From Arthrobacter sp. B0490 (GTDB taxonomy: Bacteria > Actinomycetota > Actinomycetes > Actinomycetales > Micrococcaceae): 64,000 nt of DNA. Position numbers and translations under genes: made by a program. The stretch spans positions 124,001 to 188,000 of the forward strand of contig NZ_PJIR01000002.1 of the NCBI RefSeq assembly GCF_002929355.1. Direction: 5' to 3'. Below are positions 42,345 to 51,118 of this stretch, one piece after another. The number at the start of each line of letters is the position of its first letter. Within the stretch, counting starts at the first letter, position 1. The notes below the pieces were generated by a model. It did no database searches. It saw nothing but the letters and a program-made list of their open reading frames with translations, and was not told the origin of the DNA.

Positions 42345-43811
42345 CTACTGCAGGGATGCGGTGAGCCGGGCAAGATTGTCGAGCGCCTTCTGCTTCCTGG
42401 GCCGTCGTATCCAGTCGTCGAGGAGGAGCTCGACGCTCTTCGCCCGGTACCCGTCCTCCACCCGCCGCATCGAATCGACCAGCCACGGCCCGTGGACCAG
42501 GACGGAGACCTCCATGTTCAAGGCGAACGACCGGACGTCCATGTTGCTCGATCCGATCACGGCGACGTCCTCATCGATCGTGAAGTGTTTCGAGTGCAGG
42601 ACCTTGGGGGAGCGGTAGAGATGGATGCGGACGCCCGCGCGGAGCAGCGCCTCGTAGTAGGACCGTTGCGCATGGTAGACCAGCGGCTGGTCGCCCACCT
42701 CGGAGACGAACAGTTCGACGTCGAGGCCTCGCGCGGCGGCCGTCACGATGGCCATCATGATGGATTCCTCGGGTACGAAGTAGGGGCTGGTGATGCTGAT
42801 GCGGTGCTCGGCCTTGTGGATCAGCGCCGTGTAGAGCTTGAGGTTGTTCTCGCTGTCGAAGCTCGGCCCGCTCGGCAGCACCTGGGCATCGAGGAGTGGT
42901 CGTCCGTTGCGGGTCGCCATCGGCGCCGGGTTGAGCCGCAGCTCGCTCCCGGATTCGCTGTACCAGTCGGTGGCGAAGACCGCATCGAGTTCACGCACGA
43001 TCGGTCCCTCGACCCGGAGCATCAGCTCCTGCCAGGTGAGCCCGCGCCTCCTGTTGCTCTCCTTGTTGTAACTGGAGTCGATGAGGTTCTGCGACCCCAT
43101 GAAACCCACCCTGCCGTCGACCACCACGATCTTCCGATGGTTGCGGAGATCGGGGCGCTGCCATTTCCCCTTCAGCGGCATGAGCGGCAGCATCGGGTGG
43201 TACTCGGCTCCGGCCCGTCGCAGGAAGTCCAGGGTCTCCTTCCGCCCCGGGTACATGAGGCCGGCGAGATGATCCGACAGCACCCGGACGTGGACCCCGC
43301 GTGCCGTTGCCCGGGCGAGCGCATCGAAGAACGTCCTGGTGGTGTCGTCGCGCGCGAGGATGTAGAACTCCACGTGCACGTAGGTGTCGGCCTGGTCGAT
43401 GGCGTCGATCATGGAGTCGAAGGTGCCGGTGTAGTCGTCGAGGAGCTCGAAGGTATTGCCGCCGACCATGGGGAGCGCCCCGAGGTTCAGGTTCAGTGTG
43501 ACGGCCGAGTGGAGCCATTCGGGCCAGTCCTCCTCGTGGGTGACCGGAGGCGGCTCCTCGGCGCGCTCGAGGACCCGGGTGTTCACCTCGCGCTGCTTCT
43601 CGCGGCGTCCGCGGGGCAGCTTCGCATTCCCCACGAGCAGGAAGGCCAGGGCGCCGAGCACCGGTATGAAGATGATGGCCAGCACCCAGGCGATGGCCGA
43701 CGACGGCCGACGGTTCGTGGACAGAAAGACAGCTGCCACCGCGATCAGGACGAGATGGACCGCCAGCACCAGCAAGGCAGCCCTCTCAGGGTCCTGGAAA
43801 TAGGCGAGCAC
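42345..43811 (-). CDS. cls: Cardiolipin synthase (488 aa)
   Basis: Two phospholipase-D HKD motifs are complete: H225-R-K227 ... D232 and H406-S-K408 ... D413. Two N-terminal helices (V-L-A-V-H-L-V-L-I-A-V and A-W-V-L-A-I-I-F-I-P-V-L-G) are the usual PLDc_N anchor. It makes cardiolipin from phosphatidylglycerol at the membrane. The GTG at 43809-43811 was chosen; an ATG at 43848-43850 is in frame but would leave a 5' leader of only ~15 nt from the predicted promoter. First gene of cls-permease-GAP, under motif A. Confidence 0.9.
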   Translation of the reverse strand: MLAYFQDPERAALLVLAVHLVLIAVAAVFLSTNRRPSSAIAWVLAIIFIPVLGALAFLLVGNAKLPRGRREKQREVNTRVLERAEEPPPVTHEEDWPEWLHSAVTLNLNLGALPMVGGNTFELLDDYTGTFDSMIDAIDQADTYVHVEFYILARDDTTRTFFDALARATARGVHVRVLSDHLAGLMYPGRKETLDFLRRAGAEYHPMLPLMPLKGKWQRPDLRNHRKIVVVDGRVGFMGSQNLIDSSYNKESNRRRGLTWQELMLRVEGPIVRELDAVFATDWYSESGSELRLNPAPMATRNGRPLLDAQVLPSGPSFDSENNLKLYTALIHKAEHRISITSPYFVPEESIMMAIVTAAARGLDVELFVSEVGDQPLVYHAQRSYYEALLRAGVRIHLYRSPKVLHSKHFTIDEDVAVIGSSNMDVRSFALNMEVSVLVHGPWLVDSMRRVEDGYRAKSVELLLDDWIRRPRKQKALDNLARLTASLQ

Positions 43812-43871
43812 CGAGCACCCCCGGATCTTGACGATCGTGTCGCAGTCCATCTGACGCCACGCACATGCTTC

Positions 43872-43917
43872 ATTGTCTACGCGGGAAAACGCCGGGGTCT
43901 CACCCCTAAAGGATGAG
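43872..43917 (-). promoter_or_regulatory. Motif A: 19-bp palindromic operator and -10 box facing cls
   Basis: CTCACC-N7-GATGAG at 43899-43917, read on the plus strand. Toward cls the motif edge is followed after 21 bases by GACAAT (43877-43872). The GTG of cls is 88 bases from the motif. No -35 box is visible. Confidence 0.7.
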
Positions 43918-44033
43918 AGAGGGGAGCGGACGGGAACGCACCACGTCGGCCGAGGTCCTCCGCCGCCCTGCGCACTGCGGTTTCGAGGAAGCCCTGCCGG
44001 TTCGCCACGGTGGTCCGAGGGATACCATGGCTC

Positions 44034-44594
44034 ATGATCCGGCGGCAGGACCTGAAGCGCCCGGCGCTGTTCGTCCACCTCGACCGCGGAACGCGGAGTC
44101 GATTGCTGCTCGGCGCGGTCGTCCGCACGGGTTCCGTCGTGGGCCTGACGCTCCTGCTGTACGCGGTGATGCCGGTCGGAGGCTTCGACGAGGACAATCC
44201 GACGGCGGCCTGGCTGCGACTCGTCCTGGTCGCCGTGGTGTTCCTCGCGGCCATGACCCTCCAGGTCCGACTGGTGGTCGGCGCCCAGGCGCCGGTGGTC
44301 CGTGCGGTGGAAGCCGTGGTGCAGAGCGTCGTGTTGTTCCTCTGCCTCTTCTCGATGCTCTATACGGCTCTGTCGACGGCGGATCCCGCCTCGTTCAGCG
44401 AACCGCTCAGCAAGATGGACGGCCTGTATTTCACCAGTACGATTCTCACGACCGTCGGATTCGGCGATATCACGCCGAAGAGCGACCTCGCCCGTGCCGT
44501 TGTGACGGTCCAGATGATCACGGGCCTCGGGGTCCTGGCGCTGATCGCGAAGGTCTTCCTCTTCGCCGCCCGGCAGCCGCGCGGGGTCGCCTGA
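44034..44594 (+). CDS. Two-pore-domain-like potassium channel protein (186 aa)
   Basis: The selectivity filter T140-V-G-F-G-D145 is complete, flanked by helices: residues ~28-46, ~62-82, ~92-112 and the inner helix V-T-V-Q-M-I-T-G-L-G-V-L-A-L-I. No RCK domain is attached, so gating is probably by voltage, pH or lipids. TACCAT and five bases precede the ATG at 44034 (leaderless pattern). It is divergent from cls and shares its upstream region with motif A. Confidence 0.88.
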   Translation: MIRRQDLKRPALFVHLDRGTRSRLLLGAVVRTGSVVGLTLLLYAVMPVGGFDEDNPTAAWLRLVLVAVVFLAAMTLQVRLVVGAQAPVVRAVEAVVQSVVLFLCLFSMLYTALSTADPASFSEPLSKMDGLYFTSTILTTVGFGDITPKSDLARAVVTVQMITGLGVLALIAKVFLFAARQPRGVA

Positions 44595-44659
44595 GCGCCG
44601 GCTCACCGCCCCAATGCCACACCTGAGGGGGCGGCGATGTCCGGCTGCGCCCCGACACG

Positions 44660-44692
44660 GGTCAGGGGCCCCCGGGTGGGAGACCCCTGACC
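44660..44692. terminator. Hairpin between convergent K+ channel and SHOCT genes
   Basis: GGTCAGGGG (44660-44668) pairs with CCCCTGACC (44684-44692) around a 15-nt loop. It can serve both directions. Confidence 0.72.
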
Positions 44693-44721
44693 GGCTGAGG
44701 TCGGACAGCTACCGTCCGAGG

Positions 44722-45108
44722 TCAGACAGCTACCTTCGACTTGATCGCGTCGAACTCGCTCGGGGTGATGGTTCCCGAGTCGAGGAGACCCTTGGCCTTC
44801 GTGATCTCGTCGCTGGGGCTCGGGGAGGCAATGCTGCGGATGTACGCCTCGTTCGCTTCCTGCCGCTGGCGGGCGCTGTCCAGGGACCGCTCCGTCATCC
44901 CGTTGCCCCGGACGACCAGATAGATGAGTACGGTCAGGAACGGTATGAAGACGAGGGCGACGAGCCAGACCGCTTTCAGCCAGCCGCTGAGCTCCCGGTC
45001 GCGGAAGACGTCGCCCATCACGGCGAAGAGGGCGTAGAGGTAGCCCACGAACGCGTACAAGCAGAAGAGCCACCAGACGACGTCCCAGAAGTTTTCGAAG
45101 AAGTTCAT
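44722..45108 (-). CDS. PLDc_N/SHOCT-domain membrane protein (128 aa)
   Basis: ATG 45106-45108 after GGGAAA; an ATG 12 bases upstream is also possible. Two helices: W-D-V-V-W-W-L-F-C-L-Y-A-F-V-G-Y and A-V-W-L-V-A-L-V-F-I-P-F-L-T-V-L-I-Y. The C-terminus holds a SHOCT domain (K-A-K-G-L-L-D-S-G-T-I-T-P-S-E-F). SHOCT modules aid oligomerisation. It lies 107 bases behind the lipoprotein gene on the same strand and may be cotranscribed from the motif B promoter. Confidence 0.85.
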   Translation of the reverse strand: MNFFENFWDVVWWLFCLYAFVGYLYALFAVMGDVFRDRELSGWLKAVWLVALVFIPFLTVLIYLVVRGNGMTERSLDSARQRQEANEAYIRSIASPSPSDEITKAKGLLDSGTITPSEFDAIKSKVAV

Positions 45109-45215
45109 GTTATTTCCCATGCTCGCAGTGGTGCGGCGGTGTTCTGCGTGAACGCGGTCGCAAGGGGGTGAGGTCGGCCCTCAATTGAGTAGTCGTGTCC
45201 CGGATCATCTGGGTC

Positions 45216-45692
45216 TCAGCACTCGACCTCCTTCGCGAGATCGGTGACTGCGGTCTGCAGGTCCGTCGCTTCGGTCCGCAGGGATTCGACTGCTTCGGGC
45301 ACCGTGGCCTGGTCGCGGACATCGTCGACGGCCTTCTCGAGGTTGCGTTCGGCAGCAGCGACGGCCGTCATCCGATCCTCGGCGACTTCCACCGCGGCCC
45401 TGTCCATGTCGTTGTAGGTCTTGACGACCTCGTCACGCGCCGTGCGGAGCTGCTCGATCGTGACCTCGGGGGTGAGGGTGGCCTTGAAATCGGTGACGGC
45501 CCCGTCGAACGCCGTCGCGGCGTCGCAGAGACGCGCGGCACCGGCTTCACCCGGTGCGCTGCTCGTACTGCTGGTCGAGCTGCTGGGGGCGGCCGGCGTC
45601 TCGGTCGCCGCACCGGAACCGCAGCCCGTCAGCACCAGGATCGTCACCCCCATCGCGAGGGGTGCGGCCAGAGGATGGTGGATTGTTGACAC
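45216..45692 (-). CDS. Secreted lipoprotein, coiled-coil (158 aa)
   Basis: GTG at 45690-45692 after GAGGGAG. A lipobox L-V-L-T-G-C follows the signal helix; then a Ser/Thr linker and ~110 residues of heptad-like helix (Q-L-R-T-A-R-D-E-V-V-K-T, A-E-R-N-L-E-K-A-V-D-D-V). It should sit on the outer face of the membrane as a helical rod. No family is assigned. Its promoter is that of motif B, 87 bases from the start. Confidence 0.82.
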   Translation of the reverse strand: MSTIHHPLAAPLAMGVTILVLTGCGSGAATETPAAPSSSTSSTSSAPGEAGAARLCDAATAFDGAVTDFKATLTPEVTIEQLRTARDEVVKTYNDMDRAAVEVAEDRMTAVAAAERNLEKAVDDVRDQATVPEAVESLRTEATDLQTAVTDLAKEVEC

Positions 45693-45751
45693 GGGAGGCT
45701 CCCTCGTAGGTTGACGACCGTTCCGCTGCCCGTCCCACGGCTGCTGCAGCC

Positions 45752-45797
45752 ATTGTTGCTCCGGCATGTGACAGGGTCCTCACCCCTTCCGGATGAG
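45752..45797 (-). promoter_or_regulatory. Motif B: palindromic operator and -10 box facing the lipoprotein gene
   Basis: CTCACC-N7-GATGAG at 45779-45797. AACAAT (45757-45752) follows after 21 bases in the direction of the lipoprotein gene, exactly the spacing of motif A. Confidence 0.7.
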
Positions 45798-45827
45798 AAC
45801 GAGGCCTGCCGGGGGGAAGGATGACAG

Positions 45828-45873
45828 ATCATCCTGAGCGGGTGAGGCCGGACCGCCGTCGTGCGGGGAGTAT
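45828..45873 (+). promoter_or_regulatory. Motif C: palindromic operator and -10 box facing the 482-aa membrane protein gene
   Basis: On the minus strand CTCACC-N7-GATGAT (45846-45828). Reading rightward, GAGTAT (45868-45873) starts 22 nt past the motif edge, and the ATG is 76 bases from it. Motifs B and C lie back to back, centres 49 bp apart. Confidence 0.66.
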
Positions 45874-45921
45874 TCGGGGAGTATCCAAGGGCTGCAGTTC
45901 CGTGACCGGAGGGAGCGTTCC

Positions 45922-47370
45922 ATGGAAGTCGGACCGGCGCGATCGGACGTTGCCCCGTCCCGCGCGGGCGTACCGGGTGGTGCGGTCGAGCAGGACGGAG
46001 ACGCCATGACCGCCGAGAGCGAGGAACTCACCCGCCTCAGGTACCAGGTCGCCGAGCTCGAGCGGGAGCGGGACGCGGCCCAGCAGTCGGCGACCGTGCG
46101 GCGGGGAGGATCTCCTGCGCGGGCCTGGCGATGGGCGGCCGCCGTCCTCCTCGTCGTCCTCACCGCGGTGTCCGCGCTCGTCGCCGTACCCGCCATGTAT
46201 CTCCGCGCGGAGTTGCTGGACACCGACCGGTACGTGGCGACCGTCGCCCCTCTGGCGGTGGAACCCTCGGTCCAGCGCGAGATCGCCGGCAAGGTCACCG
46301 AACAGATCACCCGGGCGGCGGATGTCGAAGGAGCCACCCGGGACGCCCTGACCGAACTCACCCGGGACACGCCGCGGGTGGCTCCCGTCATCACGGGGCT
46401 CGCGCCGGCGATCGCCGAGCAGTTCGAATCCCTGGTCGGGACGGCGGTGACGCGGTTCGTGGAGAGTCCCCGGTTCGAGGACCTGTGGATCGGCGCGAAC
46501 CGGACCGCCCACCAGGCCCTCGTGAGTCTGGCCGAGGGAAGGACCGATGGGGGTGTCACGATCGATGAGACCGGTGCCGTCACCATCTCCTCGCGTGAGA
46601 TCGTCGCCGAGGTCAAGGACCGGCTCCTCCAGCAGGGAGTCGGTATCGCGGCGAGGATTCCCGACACGGACGCCCGCATCACCCTCTTCCAGTCGCCCGA
46701 ACTGGCCCGGGCCGCCCGGGCCCTCGACACGCTGGACCGTGCTGCACCCTTCCTCGTCGGACTGTCGGTCCTGAGCGCCGTCGGAGCCATCGCCGTCGCA
46801 CCCCGGGGGCGACGGCGCCGCGTCACCGGTGCGATCGGCCTGGCGTCCGCCGCGGCCATGGCCTTGCTCGCCCTCGGGCTGGCCATCGGTCGGGGCGTCT
46901 ACCTCTCCGTGGTCCCGCCCGACGTGCTCTCACCGGCGGCGGCTGAAAGCCTTTTCGACGCCCTGGTCTCACCGCTGCGGACCAGCCTGCGGGTCGTCCT
47001 CGTCGTCAGCCTCCTGATCGCCCTGGTCGCCTTCCTTCTCGGTCGATCACGAACGGCCACGGAACTCCGCAACGGTCTGGCACGCGCCGGTGATGCCGTC
47101 TCCCGCAGAGCCCCCACGGGAAGCGTCCGACCATGGCAGCGCTCCCTGGCGAGGTACCGGCGCGTGATCGAGGGCGCCGTGGTCGGCCTTGCGCTTCTCC
47201 TCCTCGTCTTCTGGCCGGACCCGACCGCGGCCGTGGCCGCGTGGACGCTCGTCGTCGTCGTGGCGCTGATACTCGTCGTCGAGCTCGCGTGCCGCCCGGC
47301 AGGAACCCGGCGTTCCTCGGAGACGGTCCTCGCCGCGGGCCCCCGGGTGCAGGGACAGGAGTTCCCCTGA
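45922..47370 (+). CDS. Polytopic membrane protein (482 aa)
   Basis: ATG at 45922 after GGAGGGAG; ATG 46006 after GGAGA is an alternative. A coiled-coil start (S-E-E-L-T-R-L-R-Y-Q-V-A-E-L-E) leads into a helix at about 70-92. A ~170-residue extracytoplasmic domain (D-T-D-R-Y-V-A-T-V-A-P-L and repeated amphipathic helices) comes next, then four C-terminal helices. Function unknown. The chloride-channel gene follows 89 bases later, probably on the same transcript from motif C. Confidence 0.84.
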   Translation: MEVGPARSDVAPSRAGVPGGAVEQDGDAMTAESEELTRLRYQVAELERERDAAQQSATVRRGGSPARAWRWAAAVLLVVLTAVSALVAVPAMYLRAELLDTDRYVATVAPLAVEPSVQREIAGKVTEQITRAADVEGATRDALTELTRDTPRVAPVITGLAPAIAEQFESLVGTAVTRFVESPRFEDLWIGANRTAHQALVSLAEGRTDGGVTIDETGAVTISSREIVAEVKDRLLQQGVGIAARIPDTDARITLFQSPELARAARALDTLDRAAPFLVGLSVLSAVGAIAVAPRGRRRRVTGAIGLASAAAMALLALGLAIGRGVYLSVVPPDVLSPAAAESLFDALVSPLRTSLRVVLVVSLLIALVAFLLGRSRTATELRNGLARAGDAVSRRAPTGSVRPWQRSLARYRRVIEGAVVGLALLLLVFWPDPTAAVAAWTLVVVVALILVVELACRPAGTRRSSETVLAAGPRVQGQEFP

Positions 47371-47459
47371 GATGAACCGGACCAAGGGACTTCAGCCTTC
47401 CCCGCCGTCGGGTGGGCACGGCCCGGGCCGGGTCGCACCACTCCGGGAGGTCGGACGCC

Positions 47460-48755
47460 ATGGCCACTGAGACCGTCCACGGGGCACCTCCTCTCCGGAC
47501 ACACCTGGCCCTGTGCATCCCTGCAATGATCGTCGGGGCCGTCTCCGCGGCAGGGTTGTTCGCCGTCGAGGAGCTTGCGCACGCCGTCGAGCACCTGCTG
47601 TGGGGGACCCTGCCGGCCGCCTGGAACGTGGATCCTGCATCCGGGTGGTGGATCTTCGGCATCCTCACGCTGACGGGGGTCGCGATCGGCCTGATCGTGC
47701 AGTTCGCCCCGGGCCACGGTGGTGCGGACTCCGCGACGACCGAACTCATCGCGCCGCCGCTCAGGTTGTTCGCGGTGCCGAGTCTGCTGGTGGTCACGGT
47801 GATCGGTCTGGCCGGCGGCGTCAGCCTCGGCCCCGAGATCCCCATCATCGCGTTCAACACGGCCGTCCTCGTGGCTCTCATCGGTCGGCTCCGGCCGGGT
47901 ATCGGCACCGAGTTCGTCGTGATGGTCACGGCGGCGGGAACGATCGGTGCCCTCTTCGGGACGCCCGTGGCGGCCGCTCTCGTCTTCACGGGCGTCGTCG
48001 CCGGATTCAAGGGTGGAGGGGCTCTCTGGGACCGGCTCTTCCTCCCCCTCGTGGCGGCGGGCGCGGGAACGATCACGATGAGATGGCTCGATGGTCCCCA
48101 GCTGCCCGATGCGGGGTTCCCGGAGCTCGGTACCCCCGGTGCCGCCGATCTGGTGGCGGGTATCGGGGTCACCGTCGTCGCTACGATCATCGGGCTCGGC
48201 GCCGTGTACGTGTTCCCGCACGCGCACCGGTTCTTCCACGGCCTGAAGAACCCTGCGATCTACATCGCACTGGGTGGTGCCGTCCTGGGTGTCCTCGGGG
48301 TCCTCGGTGGTCCCGTGACCCTCTTCAAGGGCGCGAGCCAGATGGGCGAGCTCATCCAGAACCAGGGGGACTACTCGGCCCTGGATCTGCTCTTCATCAT
48401 CGCGGTCAAGCTCGCGGCCCTCGTCGTGGCCGCGGCCGCCGGTTTCCGGGGCGGCCGCATCTTCCCCGCGGTCTTCATCGGCACGGCTGCGGGACTGGCG
48501 GCCTGCGCCGTCGTCCCGGCCATCCCACTCGGACTGGGACTGGCCTGCGGGATCCTCGGCGTCGTGCTGCCCGTGGCACGCGACGGCTGGATAGCCCTGT
48601 TCATCGCCGTCGTGGTGATCGGAGACGCCACGGTGCTGCCCGTCCTCTGTGTGGCGATCCTGCCGGCGTGGCTTCTGGTGTCCCGGGCGCCCGAGATGCT
48701 GATCCACACGGAGGCGGTTGCAGGGCCCAAGGAGCCGCCGACGGGGCAGGCGTAG
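47460..48755 (+). CDS. ClC-family chloride channel/transporter (431 aa)
   Basis: ATG 47460 after GGGAGG. The ClC landmarks are present: G-G-V-S-L-G-P-E-I-P (G-S/G-x-x-P region), A-A-G-T-I-G-A-L-F-G-T-P-V-A-A-A (G-K/G-x-F-x-x-P equivalent), and A-G-F-R-G-G-R-I-F-P-A-V-F-I-G near residue 335. About ten helices, no CBS domains. It moves chloride or other halides, possibly coupled to protons. Second gene behind motif C. Confidence 0.88.
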   Translation: MATETVHGAPPLRTHLALCIPAMIVGAVSAAGLFAVEELAHAVEHLLWGTLPAAWNVDPASGWWIFGILTLTGVAIGLIVQFAPGHGGADSATTELIAPPLRLFAVPSLLVVTVIGLAGGVSLGPEIPIIAFNTAVLVALIGRLRPGIGTEFVVMVTAAGTIGALFGTPVAAALVFTGVVAGFKGGGALWDRLFLPLVAAGAGTITMRWLDGPQLPDAGFPELGTPGAADLVAGIGVTVVATIIGLGAVYVFPHAHRFFHGLKNPAIYIALGGAVLGVLGVLGGPVTLFKGASQMGELIQNQGDYSALDLLFIIAVKLAALVVAAAAGFRGGRIFPAVFIGTAAGLAACAVVPAIPLGLGLACGILGVVLPVARDGWIALFIAVVVIGDATVLPVLCVAILPAWLLVSRAPEMLIHTEAVAGPKEPPTGQA

Positions 48756-48794
48756 GCCGCGGTCCCGCTGCCGTGGCCGATCCGGCAGAGGCCG

Positions 48795-49349
48795 TCAGAG
48801 CCGAGGGGCGCAGCCGGGCGGCGCGGAGTTGCCGCTGATGGTGAAGTCCTCGCACGTGAGGAAGGCGGCGTGGTTCCGGCCCAGCAGGAAGCACGTGGCG
48901 GCGATGGCCAGCACGGCCGCGACGACGATGATGCGCCACTTCAGGGGTAGGTCCTCCCCGAATTCGGGCCAGATGATCCGCGCCAGGACCCAGATCGTCG
49001 CCGGTATGCCGAGAATGGCGACGGTCCCCCCGAGGGTGTCGACCAGCGGCCCGAGGAAGCCCCGGTCGCCCTTGAAGAAGATCGCGAGGACGAGCCACAG
49101 CGACGGGACGGACAGGGCAGCCGCCTTGGCGAGCCGGTGCCGGTCCTCCTGGCGGCGGATCAGGACGACGAGGAGGGCCGCCGTGGCGGCAGCCCAAACG
49201 CTCAGGATCTGTTCGAAGAACAGGACCCCCCACGCGCCGAGGGTGAAGGACGGCCACCAGACCGCGATGCTCATGCCGACGGCTACGACGGCGGTCGGCC
49301 GGGAAGGCTTTCTCACGGTCGTCTCCGGTTCGTCTGACGGCAGTGTCAC
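48795..49349 (-). CDS. Small membrane protein with extracytoplasmic tail (184 aa)
   Basis: The GTG at 49347-49349, eight bases after GAAGGGG, gives V-T-L-P-S-D-E-P-E. Upstream in-frame ATGs at 49400/49397 were rejected because they fall inside the -10 box of motif D. Five hydrophobic segments follow, the last V-V-A-A-V-L-A-I-A-A-T-C-F-L-L-G, and a short tail with two cysteines (T-C-E-D, P-P-G-C). No family is recognised. Confidence 0.74.
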   Translation of the reverse strand: MTLPSDEPETTVRKPSRPTAVVAVGMSIAVWWPSFTLGAWGVLFFEQILSVWAAATAALLVVLIRRQEDRHRLAKAAALSVPSLWLVLAIFFKGDRGFLGPLVDTLGGTVAILGIPATIWVLARIIWPEFGEDLPLKWRIIVVAAVLAIAATCFLLGRNHAAFLTCEDFTISGNSAPPGCAPRL

Positions 49350-49395
49350 GGCGGGCCCCTTCGGGAAGGTTCTGCGGATGTCCCGGACGGGGTTC

Positions 49396-49441
49396 ATCAT
49401 CGCGGACCACCGCAGTGGTGTCCTCATCTCCAAGGGATGAG
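49396..49441 (-). promoter_or_regulatory. Motif D: palindromic operator and -10 box facing the 184-aa membrane protein gene
   Basis: CTCATC-N7-GATGAG (49423-49441), the most symmetrical of the four. GATGAT (49401-49396) follows at the same 21-base gap, and the GTG start is 74 bases from the motif. Confidence 0.68.
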
Positions 49442-49491
49442 CCGAAGCTCCCGCGCGGTGCGGTTGGCCCCGGCAACGGCCGCCCTGTCCG

Positions 49492-51027
49492 GTGCCCGAC
49501 GTCGACACCTCGACGCACGCCGGAGGAGGCGGACGGCCACCTGACGAGCTCGAAGGACTGTGGGACCATTCGGAGATGCATGTCGATGGCGCGCCAGGCG
49601 CGCAGGGCGATCAGAGGTCGGCGAAGCCGCGGGAACGGGTCGGGTCGGGTCACCGCGACTCCGTCGCCCGAGCCCGCGCGGCGGGACGGGACGCCCGCCG
49701 GGCGATGCCGCGACGCGAGCAGGCCGACTATACCTCCCACCGGCGGGACGTCGTCGACATCCTCGAGCAGCAGCAGAGGACCCGCCTCCCCGAGCTGGCG
49801 CCCGTGCGGATCGGACGGATGCTGGAGTCCCCGTTCGCCTTCTACCGCGGGGCCGCGGCCGTCATGGCACAGGACCTGAGCCGGGCGAAGGTCACCGGAC
49901 AGATCGTGATGGCCTGTGGCGACGCGCACCTGGCGAACTTCGGCTTCTTCGCCAGCCCGGAACGACGGCTGATCTTCGATCTCAACGACTTCGACGAAGC
50001 GTATCCAGCGCCGTGGGAATGGGACATCAAACGCCTGGCCGCGAGCGTCTGGTTGAACGGGCGCAATGGTTCGCACACCGAGGACGAGTGCCGGAAAGCC
50101 ACGCAGGCCTGCCTGCGCGGATACCGCACAGCGTTCCAGCAGCTGTACCGGGGCACCGCGGCCGATCGCTACTACTTCCATGTGGACGCGGACCTGCTCC
50201 GCACGACCAAGGCGATGGCCGGCCGGCACATCAGGGAGGAGAGCACCAAGGCCCGGCGGCGGACGTCCGAGCAGGCACTGACCCGGCTGTCCTCCCGCAC
50301 GACCGACGGTGAACCGCGGATCATCGATCAGCCCCCGATCATGAGGCATCCCGACGTCATGGACCTCGCCCTGATCGAGCACCTGGCAGGGAAGTACCGC
50401 AGCACGCTGCGTGCCGACACGGCGCTCCTGATCAGCCAGTACAGGCTGGTGGACTACGCCCTCCGGATCGTCGGCGTCGGCAGTGTGGGGACGCGCTGCT
50501 GGATCCTCATGTTCGAAGGGCCCGCGGGGGAACCGCTCTTCCTGCAGGCCAAGGAGGCAGGGAAGTCGGTGCTGGAGACCCATGGAGGCCTGGCGCAGCC
50601 CGCCGGGCCGATCGCCGATTCGCTGGTGACGCACGGGGAAGGTAGCCGGGTCGTCGGAGCCCACAGGATCCTGCAGGCCCACTCCGATCCCTTCCTGGGC
50701 TGGATCAGTGGCGTCGAAGGACCCGACGGACACGTGCGCGACTTCTACATCCGCCAGTTCCGCGACATGAAGGGGTCCTTCCGCCTCGCCGAACTCGACG
50801 TCGACGAATCGGTGGACTACGGGGCCCTGTGCGGCTCGATGCTCGCGCGGGCGCACTCCCAGAGCCCGGGCAGTGCCTTCATCGCCGGCTATCTGGGCAG
50901 GAGCGACACCTTCGACGAGGCGGTCGCGGCCTGGGCCAGGGCTTACGCGGATCAGACGGAGCAGGATTTCGAGCACCTCCGCCAGGCGGTCCTGGCCGGG
51001 CGCATCCCGGCCGAGTTCGGCGTCTGA
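49492..51027 (+). CDS. DUF2252 family protein (511 aa)
   Basis: The conserved kinase-like core begins near residue 85 (R-T-R-L-P-E-L-A-P-V-R-I-G-R-M) and includes F-A-F-Y-R-G-A-A, C-G-D-A-H-L-A-N-F-G-F and F-D-L-N-D-F-D-E-A, which resemble the catalytic H/N and D-F-D motifs of small-molecule kinases. Q-A-K-E-A and A-R-A-H-S lie further on. The family has no settled function. The GTG start is tentative: the first ~70 residues are poorly composed and a start near 49576 or beyond is possible. Confidence 0.82.
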   Translation: MPDVDTSTHAGGGGRPPDELEGLWDHSEMHVDGAPGAQGDQRSAKPRERVGSGHRDSVARARAAGRDARRAMPRREQADYTSHRRDVVDILEQQQRTRLPELAPVRIGRMLESPFAFYRGAAAVMAQDLSRAKVTGQIVMACGDAHLANFGFFASPERRLIFDLNDFDEAYPAPWEWDIKRLAASVWLNGRNGSHTEDECRKATQACLRGYRTAFQQLYRGTAADRYYFHVDADLLRTTKAMAGRHIREESTKARRRTSEQALTRLSSRTTDGEPRIIDQPPIMRHPDVMDLALIEHLAGKYRSTLRADTALLISQYRLVDYALRIVGVGSVGTRCWILMFEGPAGEPLFLQAKEAGKSVLETHGGLAQPAGPIADSLVTHGEGSRVVGAHRILQAHSDPFLGWISGVEGPDGHVRDFYIRQFRDMKGSFRLAELDVDESVDYGALCGSMLARAHSQSPGSAFIAGYLGRSDTFDEAVAAWARAYADQTEQDFEHLRQAVLAGRIPAEFGV

Positions 51028-51118
51028 CCTGCCCGGACCGTGCGCCCGCGGTGGCCGGAGAGCCACCGACAGGTCACCGTCCGGTGGGGTCACGCACCCC
51101 CGCCAGCGGACCGGCGGG

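Noticed and set aside
40866..43916. A very long plus-strand open frame of about 1000 codons
   Set aside because: It is the antisense of the GAP, AI-2E and cls genes, with Arg/Glu/Gly/His-biased composition and no domain; the minus-strand genes have clear motifs.
49395..49400. ATG-ATG start for the 184-aa membrane protein
   Set aside because: It overlaps the -10 hexamer of motif D and has no ribosome site; GTG 49349 follows GAAGGGG.
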